A stretch of 64,000 nt of DNA from Shewanella sp. Arc9-LZ (GCF_010092445.1 NZ_CP048031.1:620001-684000); one strand, 5' to 3'. Counted from the first letter of the stretch, positions 46,754 to 56,449 are shown. Notes: generated by a model from the letters alone, not told the origin. Numbers and translations: made by a program.

Positions 46754-47824
46754 ATGAAAAAACTCACTCTAGTGCTAAGTATTGCAGCAATAATGAGTAG
46801 TTCTGCATATGCAAATGGAATGACAGATTCAGACAGTAGTGTTGAATTAGATAAAAAAATAGATGTATCTAAAGAGCTTAAATATAAAGGTAAAGTGACC
46901 ATTGAAGGCACTATCACGGCTAATGGTTTAGGCATGGCTGTAGTTGAAAATGTACAGGAAACTAGCGCAAATTTAGTTGAAAATTATTATCACGATAATG
47001 ACGCTAAAATATCTGGTAATGCGTTTGAAAACTCAAGCGGTAATATTGGTGTTAACCAAGCGGCAGGTGATTTTAATGCGCAAAGTAACTCCGCTGCATT
47101 AGCTTCTATTGATGCCGGTTTTGCTTTTGGCTCTGGTGATGCTGAAATCTTCAGTACTCAAATGGGTGGTTTTAATGGTGTGTGGAACGAAGCCTCAACT
47201 AATACATCAACCATCAATGGTGCGTCGTTCATGAATGCCTCAGGTAATATTGGTGTCAATGTTGCTGCAGGTAACAACAATATTCAGGCTAACAATATGG
47301 CCGCGTCTTCATACAATGGTCGTTTAGGTGAAGCCAGTGTGTCTAATGTGCAAAGTACTGGGCATAACGGCACGATGAATATAGGGGTTGTTCAGGATAG
47401 CGTGGAATATGTCGATGTGGATCTTGTTCTTGATGCCGGAGGAACCTATGAAGGTACGTCCGCTTTAAATGATGCCTATTATCCAGAAATTATTTTAGAA
47501 GGTGACGGAGAACATAATTCAGGAACAGGAACTGTAGTGGGTCATGTTGATTTTGATACAGAAAACCCATCTGGTGCTGAAGTGATGACCTTTGATGAAG
47601 AAGGTGATTTAGCGCTTAATGGTACCGTGAGTGGTCAATTACCTTTCTTTGTTCAAACTGTGCTTCAGAAGTCTAATAATTCTTCATTATTAGCTGGAAC
47701 AGCCTTCCAGAATGCATCGGGTAACATTGGGGTTAACTTGGCCAGTGGTACGGGTAACCTTCAGTCAAATAACCTTGCTTTAACAAGCATTACGGGTCCT
47801 GCAGAGATCATTTCTGGCGAGTAA
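46754..47824 (+). CDS. Fap-type major amyloid subunit (FapB/FapC-like)
   Basis: A 356-residue exported protein with a signal peptide (1-20) and three 30-residue amyloid repeats at about 88-117, 156-185 and 315-344. Each repeat carries NASGNIGVN...G..N.QSNN-type text (SSGNIGVNQAAGDFN, ASGNIGVNVAAGNNN, ASGNIGVNLASGTGN), the Fap amyloid repeat. Linkers differ in length (38 and 129 residues), as in FapC. There is no Cys in the protein, so the C-terminal CxxC of Pseudomonas FapC is absent. GGAGG at 46741-46745 fits the ATG at 46754. The product should form cell-surface amyloid fibres for biofilm. A second start at 46673 is out of context. Confidence 0.85.
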   Translation: MKKLTLVLSIAAIMSSSAYANGMTDSDSSVELDKKIDVSKELKYKGKVTIEGTITANGLGMAVVENVQETSANLVENYYHDNDAKISGNAFENSSGNIGVNQAAGDFNAQSNSAALASIDAGFAFGSGDAEIFSTQMGGFNGVWNEASTNTSTINGASFMNASGNIGVNVAAGNNNIQANNMAASSYNGRLGEASVSNVQSTGHNGTMNIGVVQDSVEYVDVDLVLDAGGTYEGTSALNDAYYPEIILEGDGEHNSGTGTVVGHVDFDTENPSGAEVMTFDEEGDLALNGTVSGQLPFFVQTVLQKSNNSSLLAGTAFQNASGNIGVNLASGTGNLQSNNLALTSITGPAEIISGE

Positions 47825-47841
47825 AGACCTCATGATACGTT

Positions 47842-47876
47842 ATGAATAAGGCAGGGGGGTAACCCCCTGATTCATC
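47842..47876 (+). promoter_or_regulatory. Strong intercistronic hairpin between the amyloid subunit and fapD-like genes
   Basis: ATGAAT-AAGG-CAGGGGG loop GTAA, CCCCCTG, ATTCAT: a perfect GC-rich stem with an outer AT stem. There is no T tract. It covers the position where the ribosome site of the following gene (ATG 47879) should be. Probably a partial block or mRNA-stability element that lowers expression of the secretion genes. Confidence 0.75.
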
Positions 47877-47878
47877 TT

Positions 47879-48583
47879 ATGCGCGACATAACTAATTTAA
47901 TGATTGCACTGTTGATCATGTCCAGCTTTAGTCTCACTTATTACAGTTACGCAGCAGATATCCCATTAACGGGTGTCGTGCCGGGTATGGGAACCTATTC
48001 TAAATCTATTCAGAGTATACGTGAGCGAAAATTTGAGCATGTTATAGAGCAAAAAACCGACTTTTCATGCGGTGCCGCTAGTCTAGCTAGCCTGTTGAAA
48101 TATGCCTATGACCGTCAAGATATAAATGAGCAGAAAGTGTTAATTGGCATGTTAGAGCATGCCGATCTGACATTGGTACAAGAGCAAGGATTTTCACTGC
48201 TTAATATGAAACGGTATCTGCAATCTCAAGGATTAAGGGGGCGGGGATATAAAGTCGGTGAAGCTGAAATGTTGTTGCTCAAGATACCTGCCATTGTATT
48301 ACTTAATGATGGTGGCTATAGCCACTTTGTGGTTTTTCGTCGTCATGATCGCGGAGAAGTCTATTTAGGCGATCCCGCATTAGGTAATAGGATCATGACA
48401 ATGGATGAGTTTACTCAAAAGTGGAATGGGGTTGTATTTGTGGTTATTGGGCAAGAGTATCGACGTGATAATCCATTACTACATCCAAGAGCAAAACTAA
48501 CGTTTAAGGCACTCGATCCGCTCTCACCTATGACGGATGCTGAGTTACTTGAGTTTGGTTTTTCTTATTCAGATATGCTTTAA
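47879..48583 (+). CDS. fapD: FapD-like C39 peptidase
   Basis: A 234-residue exported cysteine peptidase of the C39 (bacteriocin-processing) family. A signal or signal-anchor covers about 8-26. The catalytic residues are Cys64 in TDFSCGAASL, His149 in GGYSHFVVF and Asp165 in YLGDPALGN. In Pseudomonas, FapD is the C39 protease required for amyloid export. The context, between the amyloid subunit and a channel, fits. The start lacks a readable ribosome site, since the upstream hairpin occupies that region. A downstream ATG at 47900 has no better site. Ends 10 bases before fapE. Confidence 0.88.
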   Translation: MRDITNLMIALLIMSSFSLTYYSYAADIPLTGVVPGMGTYSKSIQSIRERKFEHVIEQKTDFSCGAASLASLLKYAYDRQDINEQKVLIGMLEHADLTLVQEQGFSLLNMKRYLQSQGLRGRGYKVGEAEMLLLKIPAIVLLNDGGYSHFVVFRRHDRGEVYLGDPALGNRIMTMDEFTQKWNGVVFVVIGQEYRRDNPLLHPRAKLTFKALDPLSPMTDAELLEFGFSYSDML

Positions 48584-48593
48584 GGAGGAAGTT

Positions 48594-49307
48594 ATGAAAC
48601 TAAGCATGATGCTATTACTGACGATTGCAGCACCTGTTATGGCCAGCTCGCCTTCATTGACGGTATTCCAACATAGCCAAGTGCTGACAGACTTTGAATT
48701 GGAATCAATGAAAGGTAAATACACTAATAATGGCCAAGATTATTACTTTGGCTTGCAGATGCAAACGCAGTTTATTCAAGATAATGGTGTCCAGCAACAA
48801 GTTGGAATGCAAATTGAGTTTTCTCAAGTCGACAATCAGCCCTCAGTGAATATTACTATCAGCGATCCCAATGCCATTAGTAGTAACAATGGGTTTCAGT
48901 TAGATGCTTTGGGTCAAACAGCAGGATTACAACAACGAATTCAAATCGCTGGGAGTAAAAACTTAGCCGTCAATGAATTAGATATGGCTCAAGGGCGATT
49001 AACCCCGCTACTGCAAGGGATTAATGTTGCCGTCGGCACAACGCTTGTGAGTAATAATGGCAACACCACGTTTTCGGCTAACGGTAATACAGTTGGCTAT
49101 CAGGTCGAACTGGCCTCAGGCAGAGCCAGTCAAGGTATTAGTTATCAAAATGGCAATGGTCAGTTAGTTCAAAGCATTTTTATTGATGGACTCAGTCATG
49201 GAGTGATAAACCAGTCTACACTAAGGTATGACGGTATGCCTGTTGGACCAATTGAGTCAAATATACTTGGTAGGCAAATCAGCGATTTAACCGCACTAGG
49301 ATTTTAA
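48594..49307 (+). CDS. fapE: FapE-like secreted protein
   Basis: A 237-residue exported protein. A signal peptide covers about 1-17. The remainder is beta-rich and Gln/Asn-rich with short repeated text like GNTTFSANGNTVGYQVELASG, and it has no repeats of the subunit type. In Pseudomonas FapE is an exported protein found in the fibre material and is placed between FapD and FapF, as here. GGAGG at 48584-48588 matches ATG 48594; the longer upstream reading was rejected. Assignment relies on position and secretion signal rather than strong motif identity. Confidence 0.7.
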   Translation: MKLSMMLLLTIAAPVMASSPSLTVFQHSQVLTDFELESMKGKYTNNGQDYYFGLQMQTQFIQDNGVQQQVGMQIEFSQVDNQPSVNITISDPNAISSNNGFQLDALGQTAGLQQRIQIAGSKNLAVNELDMAQGRLTPLLQGINVAVGTTLVSNNGNTTFSANGNTVGYQVELASGRASQGISYQNGNGQLVQSIFIDGLSHGVINQSTLRYDGMPVGPIESNILGRQISDLTALGF

Positions 49308-49336
49308 TTCATTTTGTACAAGCCAAGGATGTATTT

Positions 49337-50671
49337 ATGAATAAGAAATGGACCTCAGCTGTCGCAGTGATCCTGCCTGGAATATTGGCAGTACCTGCGT
49401 ATGCTGCAGATACTGATCCTCAACCAGCCTTAGAAACAACCTTATCTGAACAAGATATCGCAGTACTTAAACAGAAACTGATTCAGTTGAATCAACAAAT
49501 TAAATTACAGCAACAGACCATTAATCAGATGGCTCAACAGGTGCTCAAGCAAGAGGTATTAAACAGACAAGCCAGCACGAAAGATCTCGCCTCAACGACT
49601 AAGCAACCATCAACTCCATCATCTGCACCATCATCTGCAACATCGTCAGCCGAGCGACAAGATGTTCAATCAAGCCAGCAAGGCGCAATCGCTAGCAACA
49701 CAACAGAACGAAAAAAAGCGCCAGACAGAGCAAGAAGTACTGATGATGTATTACAAGAAGCACATAATGTCTTCTCTCGGAAATTTACCGTAGAACCCTC
49801 ATTTACCTATAGTTACTACAGCCGTAAAGATCTCATTCTTAGAGGCTTTTTAGCACTTGATGCTATTTTTTTGGGTAACTTAAACCTAGATCGTATTCGC
49901 ACTAATACAACACGATTGGATCTCACTACCCGCTATACATTAAATGAAAACTGGCAGTTTGAGCTCGGTTTGCCGTATCTATATCGTTGGACTCAGTATG
50001 ACTCTGTGGGGGAAGGCAACTCTAGTCAACGATATGAAACGGCTAAAATTAGTGGTGGTCAAATGGGTGATGTCAGTGGTGCAGTTTATTACCGCATTAA
50101 TACTGAATCTGTAGATTGGCCCGATTGGGTATGGAACTTCAGAGTTCGCGCGCCAACGGGAAAAGATCCTTTTGGGATCTCGCTTGAAACATCTGATACC
50201 GGCAATTTAACCTATCCTACAGAAATGGCAACGGGTTCAGGTGTTTGGGGGGTATCGACAGGGTTTAGCTTAGCAAAAACGTTTGATCCTGCGATTGTGT
50301 TTTTTAATTTAAATTACGGTGCTAGTTTTAAAGAAAGCTTTGATGACTTATCTGGCGCACCAGGGTTAAGCCCCGGTGAAATTGATTTAGGCAATTATCT
50401 GGATTACAGCGTGGGATTGGCCTTTGCGGTTTCCGAACGAATGAGTTTGAGTATGAGCTTTAATCAGCGATTTTACAGTAAGACCAAACAAAGACCGGAA
50501 GGTGGAGAGTGGGAGAAAATCCCTCGTACTGACACCAACACTGCAAGCTTAGGCATTGGTGCTACGTTAGCCTTATCGCCCAATCTGTCTATGGTGACAT
50601 CAATGGGTGCTGGACTAACAGAAGATTCACCAGACTACCAAATCAGTCTGCGATTTCCGTATCGATTTTAG
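49337..50671 (+). CDS. fapF: FapF-like outer-membrane amyloid exporter
   Basis: A 444-residue outer-membrane protein. A signal peptide covers 1-23, followed by a coiled-coil segment (about 40-75, Gln/Leu-rich). A low-complexity Ser/Thr/Gln linker follows, then a transmembrane beta barrel (about 145-444) ending in RFPYRF, a typical outer-membrane C-terminal Phe. In Pseudomonas, FapF is a trimeric barrel with an N-terminal coiled coil that gates amyloid export; size and layout agree. It is the last gene of the operon and is closed by a hairpin at 50712. Start ATG at 49337 follows AAGGATGTATTT. Confidence 0.85.
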   Translation: MNKKWTSAVAVILPGILAVPAYAADTDPQPALETTLSEQDIAVLKQKLIQLNQQIKLQQQTINQMAQQVLKQEVLNRQASTKDLASTTKQPSTPSSAPSSATSSAERQDVQSSQQGAIASNTTERKKAPDRARSTDDVLQEAHNVFSRKFTVEPSFTYSYYSRKDLILRGFLALDAIFLGNLNLDRIRTNTTRLDLTTRYTLNENWQFELGLPYLYRWTQYDSVGEGNSSQRYETAKISGGQMGDVSGAVYYRINTESVDWPDWVWNFRVRAPTGKDPFGISLETSDTGNLTYPTEMATGSGVWGVSTGFSLAKTFDPAIVFFNLNYGASFKESFDDLSGAPGLSPGEIDLGNYLDYSVGLAFAVSERMSLSMSFNQRFYSKTKQRPEGGEWEKIPRTDTNTASLGIGATLALSPNLSMVTSMGAGLTEDSPDYQISLRFPYRF

Positions 50672-50711
50672 TGCTGTTCAGAAAGCTTCGCGTTATATGT
50701 TTCTCAATCGA

Positions 50712-50752
50712 GATAACCTCAAACGGCTTATTTAGGCCATTTGAGGTTATTA
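50712..50752 (+). terminator. Terminator of the amyloid operon
   Basis: GATAACCTCAAACGGC / GCCATTTGAGGTTATT hairpin with a TTATTTAG loop, followed by a weak T-rich ATTATTTG. It lies 40 bases after fapF. Confidence 0.7.
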
Positions 50753-50833
50753 TTTGAGCTAATGATTCTGGGGTTGATGCGAGACCATATGCATAACAAA
50801 GACCCGATGGTGACCCGTTTGCCGGTGTATAGT

Positions 50834-51745
50834 TTAACTCATCATCGAATTCAGTGATTCTTGGCTGGTATATCGTTTGGTGAAAAAGTCTAAAAAAGCA
50901 CTTATATTACTGGCTAGTTGACGGCGACTTGAATACACCCCATACACTTTAAACGGTTCCATTGGCCATTCTTGTAAAATGGGCACCAAGCTTCCGGTTG
51001 CAAGTTCTTGCTTGCAACTAGTATTAGAAAGCATGGCAATACCATAATCATCCAACGCTAAACGTTTCACCATACTGGCGCTATTAACTCGCACTTTACG
51101 TTTAAAGGTCGCCATTATTTTACGGTTACCTTTACCTAATGCCCAAATGGGTGCCGACAGTGTAGTGCCGAGTAAAATGCCGTTATGCTGAGTTAATTCT
51201 TGTGGTGTTGCAGGGCTGCTGAATTTTTTAATGTAACCAGGGCTTGCAACCAAAATAGGCTGGCGTTCAAATAATAACCTGGCGACAAGATCAGATGACT
51301 GTAGTGGACCATACTTAATTGCGATATCGTAACCTTCACCCACAAGCCCGACATCGTTATCGGTAAATTGAATATCGAGTTCTATATTGGGATAAAGGCG
51401 CATAAAACTAGAACATAAATGGCCGATAACATCTTGTGAAAATGATACCGGAATGGCGATACGTAACGCACCAGAAATATCATTATGGGTGTTTTCTATG
51501 GTGGCTTTGGCCGCTTCAATTTCATGACTAATAGAATCACAATGTTGAAAAAATAATGCGCCTACTTGAGTCAGACTTAAATTTCTGGTGTCTCGTTGCA
51601 GTAATCGTACCCCGAGTTGTTCTTCTAATTGAGCAACTTTACGACTAATTGTTGATTTAGGTTGTCCGATCTCTCGTGCTGCTTGAGAGAATCCTTTTGC
51701 TCTAACAACGGCTGCAAACAGCATCATACCGTTCAAATCGGGCAT
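50834..51745 (-). CDS. LysR-family regulator, divergent from the carboxylase
   Basis: A 303-residue LysR-type regulator. The N-terminal helix-turn-helix (GFSQAAREIGQPKSTISRKVAQLEEQ, shown here as GFSQAAREIGQPKS and following) is at about 17-43; the effector domain follows. It lies 129 bases from the divergent carboxylase gene, so it may control that gene, as LysR proteins often regulate their divergent neighbour. No LysR box was identified with confidence. Confidence 0.88.
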   Translation of the reverse strand: MPDLNGMMLFAAVVRAKGFSQAAREIGQPKSTISRKVAQLEEQLGVRLLQRDTRNLSLTQVGALFFQHCDSISHEIEAAKATIENTHNDISGALRIAIPVSFSQDVIGHLCSSFMRLYPNIELDIQFTDNDVGLVGEGYDIAIKYGPLQSSDLVARLLFERQPILVASPGYIKKFSSPATPQELTQHNGILLGTTLSAPIWALGKGNRKIMATFKRKVRVNSASMVKRLALDDYGIAMLSNTSCKQELATGSLVPILQEWPMEPFKVYGVYSSRRQLASNISAFLDFFTKRYTSQESLNSMMS

Positions 51746-51874
51746 TCAAACCTCACTGTCTCAATTATGGAACAAAGCGTCCAAGCTAGTTTATATGGTA
51801 ATTTACCCATTAACAAAGTTATATTTACGGGCTAAAAAAATTTTTCAGAGGCTATATAAGCAGAGGATCTAAGG

Positions 51875-54800
51875 ATGACCAGCAAAAAGCAGCCCGCTAA
51901 CAAGACTCAAGCACTATCGGCTGACCCACTTTTCTTACAAGCTGAACACTTGGCTAAAGACTTTTCATTATTTCCTGCTCATAACAAGCAGAGTTTATCT
52001 GAAGAAGTGAAAGGATTATTAACAGAAGATTCCATTCAATCAAACTTGAAGAGTTTGGCATCTTTAGACGTTGACGGTTATGTCAATAAAGTTATTCAAC
52101 CGACTTTGGATAAAAACCGCCCAGGCGCGAAGCGTATGATCGCTGACTTAAAAGGCAAGATTATTGCCGAAAGTCATATCGGACCGTTTTACCGTGCTGA
52201 AGTGGAACTTAACTTTGGTACTCGTACTCGCCGTATCGGTTTTATTGCGCAAGAGCGCACGACCGCAAACGGTGCATGGATGCCAGAACACCATCTTGCA
52301 GCATGTAAGGCGATCCGTCACTTCGCAGAATTGTCGATGCCAATAGTATATTTAATTGATACTCCTGGTGCAGATGCTGGCGAAATTGCCAATAGCCAAA
52401 ATCAAGCGCATACCATTTCTAAAGCGATTGCTGAAAGTGCTAATGTTGATGTACCGACTGTCGGTATTGTGATTGGTGCAGGCTATTCAGGTGGTGCAAT
52501 TCCATTAGCTGCAGCGAACATTTTACTATCTGTACGAGATGGTATTTTTAACACAATTCAGCCACAAGGTTTACAGAGCATTGCGCGTAAGTACAACTTG
52601 TCATGGCAGGAATGTGCTAAATCGGTAGGCGTGTCACCAGAAGAGTTATATACCGCTGGGTGTATTGACGGCATTATCGATTTTACTCCATCAGATAAAG
52701 ATGAGCGTCAGCATAATTTCCGTCGTGCGATTATCAGTTCTATTGAAGCCGTTGAACGTGCAGCAATGAACTTTGTGCGCGAATCTACCGATTTAAAAGA
52801 GCATTATGATCGCAGTTTACAGCGTTATTTAGCGCCGTCGGCTAATCTGCTCACACTTGAAAATAATACCCGCTTATCGGTCGCCAATAACCCAACGATG
52901 TACCACAATATTTTTGGTAGTGCATATCGTTATTTGCGTTATTTGACCTTGCGTAGCCGTATTCATTCAATCTCACAAGAACAGTATGGTCGCTTATCAA
53001 AAGTGAGCGTGCCAGAAGGTGATTTGTTAGCGCGCATTAAGCAAGAACAGGAACGCGTGTTCCAGGCGTGGTTAACCAACCCAGATAAGCTTGTTTACGA
53101 TGAAGAACTGAATAAACTTTGGGGTACATTCAGCGCTAAACGTAAAGACATTTCTGCCGAACGTAACGTGATTACACGTTTTATTTTGGGTGAACCAAAA
53201 GAGAACTATAAAAAAGCACGTAAAGCATTGTTATTTAACATTGGTTGGTCGTTATACCATCGCTGGAAAAGTAACGCCGCTAACAATTTCAATGGCTTAA
53301 TTAAGCATTTAGAGTCACTGCCTAAATCTACAACGCAAGCTCCATGGCCTGAGCTAAGTCAGCTTACTGTGTTGGATATTGTGGTTAACGATGAATTACG
53401 TGCTGATTTTATTTGGCAGTGTCATAACGTGCTTATCTTCAATGCGCTATATGACAATGTCGTAGGCAGCTTGGCGTCAATTTCGAAAGAAGCCATGATG
53501 TCAAAAAGTTTATCTCGTGAATCAGTGGATAAATTACTCCACAAATCGATTGATAACGCATTATCGACAAGCGACAAAGCTAACGACAAGAGCAAGTTCT
53601 ATAAGTGGCTTAAATACTTTATGGATCAATCGAATCGTGCTGAATTGCTTACTCGTGTAGAGCAATGGAAGAGTGTGGGTTTCCCGCAGTTAAACGATTC
53701 GCTGTTTGTAATCTTAACTTATTTCTTCGAGCGTCTATTACCAGAGTACTTTGATAGTGAAGATGAACACGATAAATACACGGGGACAATTAACCCTGTA
53801 CGTATTGGTCGTCGTAAGGATTTTTGGAACCGTTTAACAATGGGTTACCAAGACTTACTGATCCAAAAAATTCTTCGCGAAGAGAAAAAACAAGGCAAGA
53901 TGGGCTGGGAAAATATTATCAAACAGTTCTTTACTAAGTTTGATGAAATTGATGCCGACAAAATGTCAGCTAACATGCTTAACTTCCCTGGTTTCCGTTT
54001 ATCGATTGAAGATGCTATTGATAAAAAGATCCGCCCTTGTGGTTTAATTACCGGTCTGGCTGACTTTAATAATAATGGCAGTAAGTTACGTGTTGGTGTT
54101 GCCATTTCAAATACGGCATTCCAAGCGGGTGCATTTGATATGGCCAGTGCTGAAAAATTCAGTTCGCTATTAATTGAATGTGCTAAGCGTAAATTACCGG
54201 TTATTTGTTTTATCAGCTCTGGTGGTATGCAAACTAAAGAAGGTGCAGCGGCATTGTTTTCAATGGCGGTCGTGAACGACCGTATTACGCGCTTTATTCG
54301 TGATAACGAATTACCGGTATTGATGTTTGGTTTTGGTGATTGTACTGGTGGTGCTCAAGCCAGTTTTGTAACCCATCCTTTAGTGCAGACTTACTATCTT
54401 TCTGGCACCAATATGCCGTTTGCTGGTCAAATGGTGGTACCTGCGTACTTACCATCTACAGCCACATTGTCTAACTACTTATCTAAAGTGCCAGGGGCAA
54501 TGACGGGGTTAGTTCATAATCCATTTAGTGACACCTTAGACACCCAGTTGTCGGGTATTGATCCACTGATGCCATTACCGACAATTAAAATTGAAGAAGT
54601 GATTAGCAAAGCGTTGTCGACTTTAGTGCCTGAAGTGATTGAGCTAGAAGATGTTATTGTACAGGACGATCCTCGTGCATTAATGAAGCCTATCCATAAA
54701 GTACTAGTGCATGCTCGTGGTTGTACGGCAGTTAAACTGATTCGTAAAGCACACGACAACAACATTAATGTGGTGTTGGTGGCCTCAGACCCAGACATGA

Positions 54801-56428
54801 CATCTGTTCCTGCAGATATGCTGAAAGATACTGATAAGCTTGTGTGTATTGGTGGTAATACTTCAGATGAAAGTTATCTCAATGCTTACTCAGTATTGAA
54901 AGTCGCTGAGTATGAAAACGTCGATGCGTTGCACCCAGGTATTGGTTTCTTGTCAGAAAGCCCACAGTTTGCGGCATTATGTGTTAACAATGGGGTCAAC
55001 TTTGTTGGTCCGAGTGTGCATTCAATGACCACTATGGGTAACAAATCTAATGCTATCCATACTTCTCAAAAGCAAAATGTGCCGGTTGTTCCTGGTAGTC
55101 ATGGTATTTTGACAAACGCAGAGCAAGCCGTGAACGTAGCGTCTGAAATTGGTTATCCTGTGCTGTTAAAAGCGGTGCAAGGTGGTGGTGGTAAAGGTAT
55201 TCAGGTTGTTAAACGCCCTGAGGACATGATTGGTTTCTTCCAGAAAACTGCGACAGAAGCCGCCGCTGCGTTTGGTAATGGCGATTTGTATTTAGAAAAA
55301 TACGTTACATCATTGCGTCATATTGAAGTGCAGTTACTGCGTGATAAATTTGGTAATACCAAAGTATTGGGTATTCGCGACTGTTCAGTGCAACGTAATA
55401 ACCAGAAAGTGATTGAAGAGTCTGGTTCGACTATGTTGCCTGAAGAGCTCAAGCAGCGCGTGATGGAATACACTCGTGCGTTAGGTGAAGCGACCGATTA
55501 CATGGGCGCAGGTACCGTTGAGTTTATTTATAACTTAGATGCTAACGAAGTGTACTTCATGGAGATGAACACACGTCTTCAAGTAGAGCATCCGGTGACT
55601 GAAGCGACATCGGGTATTGATATTGTTAGCGCGCAGTTTGATATTGCAGCGGGTCGTTCAATTGAAAATCTACAGCCAGTAGACCAAGGTTACGCCATGG
55701 AAGTGCGTGTGACGGCGGAAAAAGCGGCGCTTGATAGCCACGGTATTCTTCAGCTTATTCCTAATCCTGGTAAAATCACTGAATGTGTATTGCCTCAGCG
55801 TGACGATGTAGAAATTATTTCGATTGCAGCAGCGGGCAAGGAAGTATCGCCATACTATGACAGCTTGATCGCACAGATCATTATACGAGGTACTGACCGT
55901 GCCGACGTTGTGTCTAAAATGTATGCCTACTTAGATAGCGTAGTGATTAAAGGTATTGCGACTAACATTCCATTGTTGAAGCTTATCCTTAAAGATCCAA
56001 CCTTCAACGAAGGGGTGTATGACACAAACTACTTGCCACGCTTAATGGCTGAGTTAGACATTCCAGCACTGATTGCTGAAATGGAAGCGGCAGCAGAAGC
56101 GATTGAGGTTGATACTGAATCATTACGGGTTGGCGAAAGCAACGAGTTGAAAGTATTGGCTCAAGGTGCAGGTATTTTCTATACCTCTCCAGCACCAGGT
56201 GAAGCAGACTTTGTTAAAGAAGGTGACATTGTCACGGTTGAACAAACATTGGCATTGATGGAAGCAATGAAGATGTTCTCTCAACTAACGTTAGCGGGCT
56301 TTAATCGTCAAACAGGTGTGTTATATCCTGAAGACCAAAAGTATCGTATTGAACGTATTCTTAATAGCAATGGACAGCAAGTTTCACAAGGCGACTTACT
56401 GTTTGTGATATTACCCATCGAAGCGTAA
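51875..56428 (+). CDS. Single-chain acyl-/acetyl-CoA carboxylase: carboxyltransferase, biotin carboxylase, biotin carrier
   Basis: A 1517-residue fusion of all carboxylase parts. An N-terminal carboxyltransferase half (about 90-310) has VGIVIGAGYSGGAI, like AccA; a second half (about 700-920) has FISSGGMQTKEG and FGDCTGGAQASF, like AccD but without its zinc ribbon. The biotin carboxylase (about 943-1390) has QGGGGKGIQVV and MEMNTRLQVEHPVTE. The biotin carrier ends the chain, with the biotinyl Lys1466 in EAMKM. So a complete ACC-type reaction is encoded in one polypeptide. E. coli-type separate accABCD genes are expected elsewhere. It may be a specialised acyl-CoA carboxylase; substrate is not deduced. 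A central linker (about 330-690) has no known role. Confidence 0.9.
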   Translation: MTSKKQPANKTQALSADPLFLQAEHLAKDFSLFPAHNKQSLSEEVKGLLTEDSIQSNLKSLASLDVDGYVNKVIQPTLDKNRPGAKRMIADLKGKIIAESHIGPFYRAEVELNFGTRTRRIGFIAQERTTANGAWMPEHHLAACKAIRHFAELSMPIVYLIDTPGADAGEIANSQNQAHTISKAIAESANVDVPTVGIVIGAGYSGGAIPLAAANILLSVRDGIFNTIQPQGLQSIARKYNLSWQECAKSVGVSPEELYTAGCIDGIIDFTPSDKDERQHNFRRAIISSIEAVERAAMNFVRESTDLKEHYDRSLQRYLAPSANLLTLENNTRLSVANNPTMYHNIFGSAYRYLRYLTLRSRIHSISQEQYGRLSKVSVPEGDLLARIKQEQERVFQAWLTNPDKLVYDEELNKLWGTFSAKRKDISAERNVITRFILGEPKENYKKARKALLFNIGWSLYHRWKSNAANNFNGLIKHLESLPKSTTQAPWPELSQLTVLDIVVNDELRADFIWQCHNVLIFNALYDNVVGSLASISKEAMMSKSLSRESVDKLLHKSIDNALSTSDKANDKSKFYKWLKYFMDQSNRAELLTRVEQWKSVGFPQLNDSLFVILTYFFERLLPEYFDSEDEHDKYTGTINPVRIGRRKDFWNRLTMGYQDLLIQKILREEKKQGKMGWENIIKQFFTKFDEIDADKMSANMLNFPGFRLSIEDAIDKKIRPCGLITGLADFNNNGSKLRVGVAISNTAFQAGAFDMASAEKFSSLLIECAKRKLPVICFISSGGMQTKEGAAALFSMAVVNDRITRFIRDNELPVLMFGFGDCTGGAQASFVTHPLVQTYYLSGTNMPFAGQMVVPAYLPSTATLSNYLSKVPGAMTGLVHNPFSDTLDTQLSGIDPLMPLPTIKIEEVISKALSTLVPEVIELEDVIVQDDPRALMKPIHKVLVHARGCTAVKLIRKAHDNNINVVLVASDPDMTSVPADMLKDTDKLVCIGGNTSDESYLNAYSVLKVAEYENVDALHPGIGFLSESPQFAALCVNNGVNFVGPSVHSMTTMGNKSNAIHTSQKQNVPVVPGSHGILTNAEQAVNVASEIGYPVLLKAVQGGGGKGIQVVKRPEDMIGFFQKTATEAAAAFGNGDLYLEKYVTSLRHIEVQLLRDKFGNTKVLGIRDCSVQRNNQKVIEESGSTMLPEELKQRVMEYTRALGEATDYMGAGTVEFIYNLDANEVYFMEMNTRLQVEHPVTEATSGIDIVSAQFDIAAGRSIENLQPVDQGYAMEVRVTAEKAALDSHGILQLIPNPGKITECVLPQRDDVEIISIAAAGKEVSPYYDSLIAQIIIRGTDRADVVSKMYAYLDSVVIKGIATNIPLLKLILKDPTFNEGVYDTNYLPRLMAELDIPALIAEMEAAAEAIEVDTESLRVGESNELKVLAQGAGIFYTSPAPGEADFVKEGDIVTVEQTLALMEAMKMFSQLTLAGFNRQTGVLYPEDQKYRIERILNSNGQQVSQGDLLFVILPIEA

Positions 56429-56449
56429 TACCTACGATTGATTGTTGAA

